Shown here one piece after another: positions 62,851 through 64,000 of a stretch of DNA of 64,000 bases. The notes below the pieces were generated by a model. It worked only from the letters and a program-made list of their open reading frames with translations. It searched no databases and was not told the origin of the DNA. The DNA lies in the NCBI RefSeq assembly GCF_002901445.1, contig NZ_PPPD01000002.1, positions 186,001-250,000 of the forward strand, in the 5' to 3' direction. The DNA is from Deinococcus koreensis (GTDB lineage Bacteria; Deinococcota; Deinococci; Deinococcales; Deinococcaceae). Within the stretch, counting starts at the first letter, position 1, and every line of letters begins with the position of its first letter. The position numbers and the translations under genes are program-made.

Positions 62851-63774
62851 TCACGTCCCCCGGGGGTCGAGGGCGTCGCGCAGGCCCTCGCCCAGCAGGT
62901 TGAAGCCCAGCGAGGTGAGCAGGATGGCCGCGCCGGGCGCCAGCACCAGCCAGGGCGCCACCGTCAGGTAGCTCTGCGACTCGTTGATGATCCCGCCCCA
63001 GCTGGGCGTCGGTGGCTGCACGCCCACCCCCAGGAAGCTCAGGCTGGCCTCCAGCAGCACGGTCGTGCCCACGCCCAGGGAGCCCCACACCAGCGCGGTG
63101 GGGATCAGGTGGGGCAGCAGGTGGCGCCACATGACCCAGCCGGGGGTCGCGCCCAGCGCGTGCGCCGCTTCCACGAACTCGCGCTCGCGCAGGGCCAGCA
63201 CCTGCCCGTACACCACCCGCGCGATGGGCACCCAGTTCAGCAGCGCGATCACCAGCGCCACGATCCACAGGCTGGGCGTCAGGATGGCCGTCAGCGCGAT
63301 CGCCAGCAGCAGCACCGGGAAGGCCAGCATCACGTCCGTGAAGCGCATCACCAGCGTGCCCGCCCAGCCGCGCAGGGTGGCCCCCAGCGCCCCGATCAGC
63401 ACCCCCAGGACGACCGCGACGCCGTTCGCCACGAAGCCCACCGTGAGCGAGGCCCGCGCTCCCCAGACGATCCGCGAGAGCAGGTCGCGGCCCAGCAGGT
63501 CGGTGCCCAGCAGGTACGTCCCGTCCGGCGCACGGGGAGCGCCCTCCAGCGACAGGCCATCGGGGAACTGCGTGTTCGGGTCGTGCGGCGCCACCCAGGG
63601 AGCGAGCAGGGCGGCCAGGATGGCCAGCAGGCAGATGCCCAGCCCCAGCCACGCCGCGCGGTTGCGCCGGAAGCGCCGGGCCGCCCGGCTGGTGGGGGCG
63701 GCGGCGGTCACGGGGAGCGCCGTCAATGGCTGGCCGCGCTGGAGAGGGGAGACGCCAGAAGCCTCGGGCTGCAC
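62851..63774 (-). CDS. Dipeptide-type ABC permease, DppC-like
   Basis: 307 residues from a GTG at 63774. A start at GTG 22 codons later (TAAAPTSRAARRFRRN) is also possible because the ribosome site is poor. Six helices: AWLGLGICLLAILAALLAPW first; GTDLLGRDLLSRIVWGARASL; EAA loop AHALGATPGWVMWRHLLPH. It is the first gene of the four-gene set. No ATPase gene is present in the window. Confidence 0.9.
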   Translation of the reverse strand: MQPEASGVSPLQRGQPLTALPVTAAAPTSRAARRFRRNRAAWLGLGICLLAILAALLAPWVAPHDPNTQFPDGLSLEGAPRAPDGTYLLGTDLLGRDLLSRIVWGARASLTVGFVANGVAVVLGVLIGALGATLRGWAGTLVMRFTDVMLAFPVLLLAIALTAILTPSLWIVALVIALLNWVPIARVVYGQVLALREREFVEAAHALGATPGWVMWRHLLPHLIPTALVWGSLGVGTTVLLEASLSFLGVGVQPPTPSWGGIINESQSYLTVAPWLVLAPGAAILLTSLGFNLLGEGLRDALDPRGT

Positions 63775-63980
63775 AGCTCACAGGAAAGCAGCGGATTGGG
63801 GGGCATGGCGCATTCTGCCTCACGGAAGCGCCCCGGCAGCGGACAGTTTTAGACTCCGGCGGGGGTGGCGGGCAGTGAACGAGACCCCGGAGAACATTAG
63901 GGAACCCATCAGGGGTCAATCTAACCGTTCGACCGGCCCTCTTCCCCGTATTCTGGAGCCCTGCTTCCCCAGGAGTGTCC

Positions 63981-64000
63981 ATGATCGATGAATTCGCTGT
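63981..64000 (+). CDS. Start of a gene running out of the window
   Basis: ATG 63981 after CCAGGAGTGTCC starts MIDEFA and continues past the edge. The ribosome site is good. Product cannot be determined. Confidence 0.55.

Overview
The window is high-GC (roughly two-thirds G+C), densely coded and free of rRNA, tRNA and CRISPR. Gene content, codon use and many start codons placed 5-8 nt after a TANNNT-type -10 box (leaderless transcripts, known to be abundant in Deinococcus) point to a Deinococcus replicon. That assignment is inference, not a database result.

Layout. 1-6.7 kb: C-terminal end of a LuxR regulator, a double-rhodanese protein, a secreted unknown, transaldolase, a BadF-type sugar kinase and a MATE exporter. 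6.7-11.9 kb: malonate-semialdehyde dehydrogenase, a small AT-richer Cys-rich protein, a class III aminotransferase, an aldo/keto reductase and a PucR regulator. 12-22.9 kb: a beta-helix lipoprotein, an operon of M20-type amidohydrolase, M20 deacylase and diaminopropionate ammonia-lyase, a nucleotidyltransferase, and a four-gene YceI/DM13/unknown/flavoprotein cluster facing a CGNR regulator. 23-31.7 kb: one long minus-strand operon for reductive pyrimidine breakdown (preT, preA, vapB-vapC, dihydropyrimidinase, four-part ABC importer). 32-42.9 kb: an astacin protease interrupted by propeller repeats, alpha/beta hydrolases, a MerR regulator, a large ATPase/TPR/BTAD regulator, and an R2lox-SCP2 pair. 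43-52.9 kb: a peptidoglycan-recycling locus (lipoprotein glycosidase and oligopeptide-type importer on one side; GntR regulator, anmK, murQ and a serine hydrolase on the other). 53-59.2 kb: two glycosyltransferases, a six-helix membrane protein and a GH130 enzyme. 59.2-64 kb: formamidase-like enzyme with a dipeptide-type importer, then the first codons of another gene.

How the genes fit together. PreT/PreA (uracil to dihydrouracil), HydA (to N-carbamoyl-beta-alanine), an amidohydrolase at 16.5 kb (to beta-alanine), the aminotransferase at 8.7 kb (to malonate semialdehyde) and MmsA at 6.7 kb (to acetyl-CoA) make a nearly complete reductive pyrimidine pathway with a dedicated importer and a candidate PucR regulator. 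AnmK and MurQ form the anhydro-MurNAc salvage branch, and the GntR regulator sits between it and the importer at a shared inverted-repeat operator.

Most notable: an astacin domain apparently split by six propeller blades; an R2lox oxidase coupled to an SCP2-like lipid carrier; a VapBC module overlapping the pyrimidine operon; the YceI-DM13-flavoprotein cluster; and several unexplained repeat structures (a 4+4 octamer palindrome, inverted repeats around a hydrolase gene, a nested hairpin inside an ABC operon).
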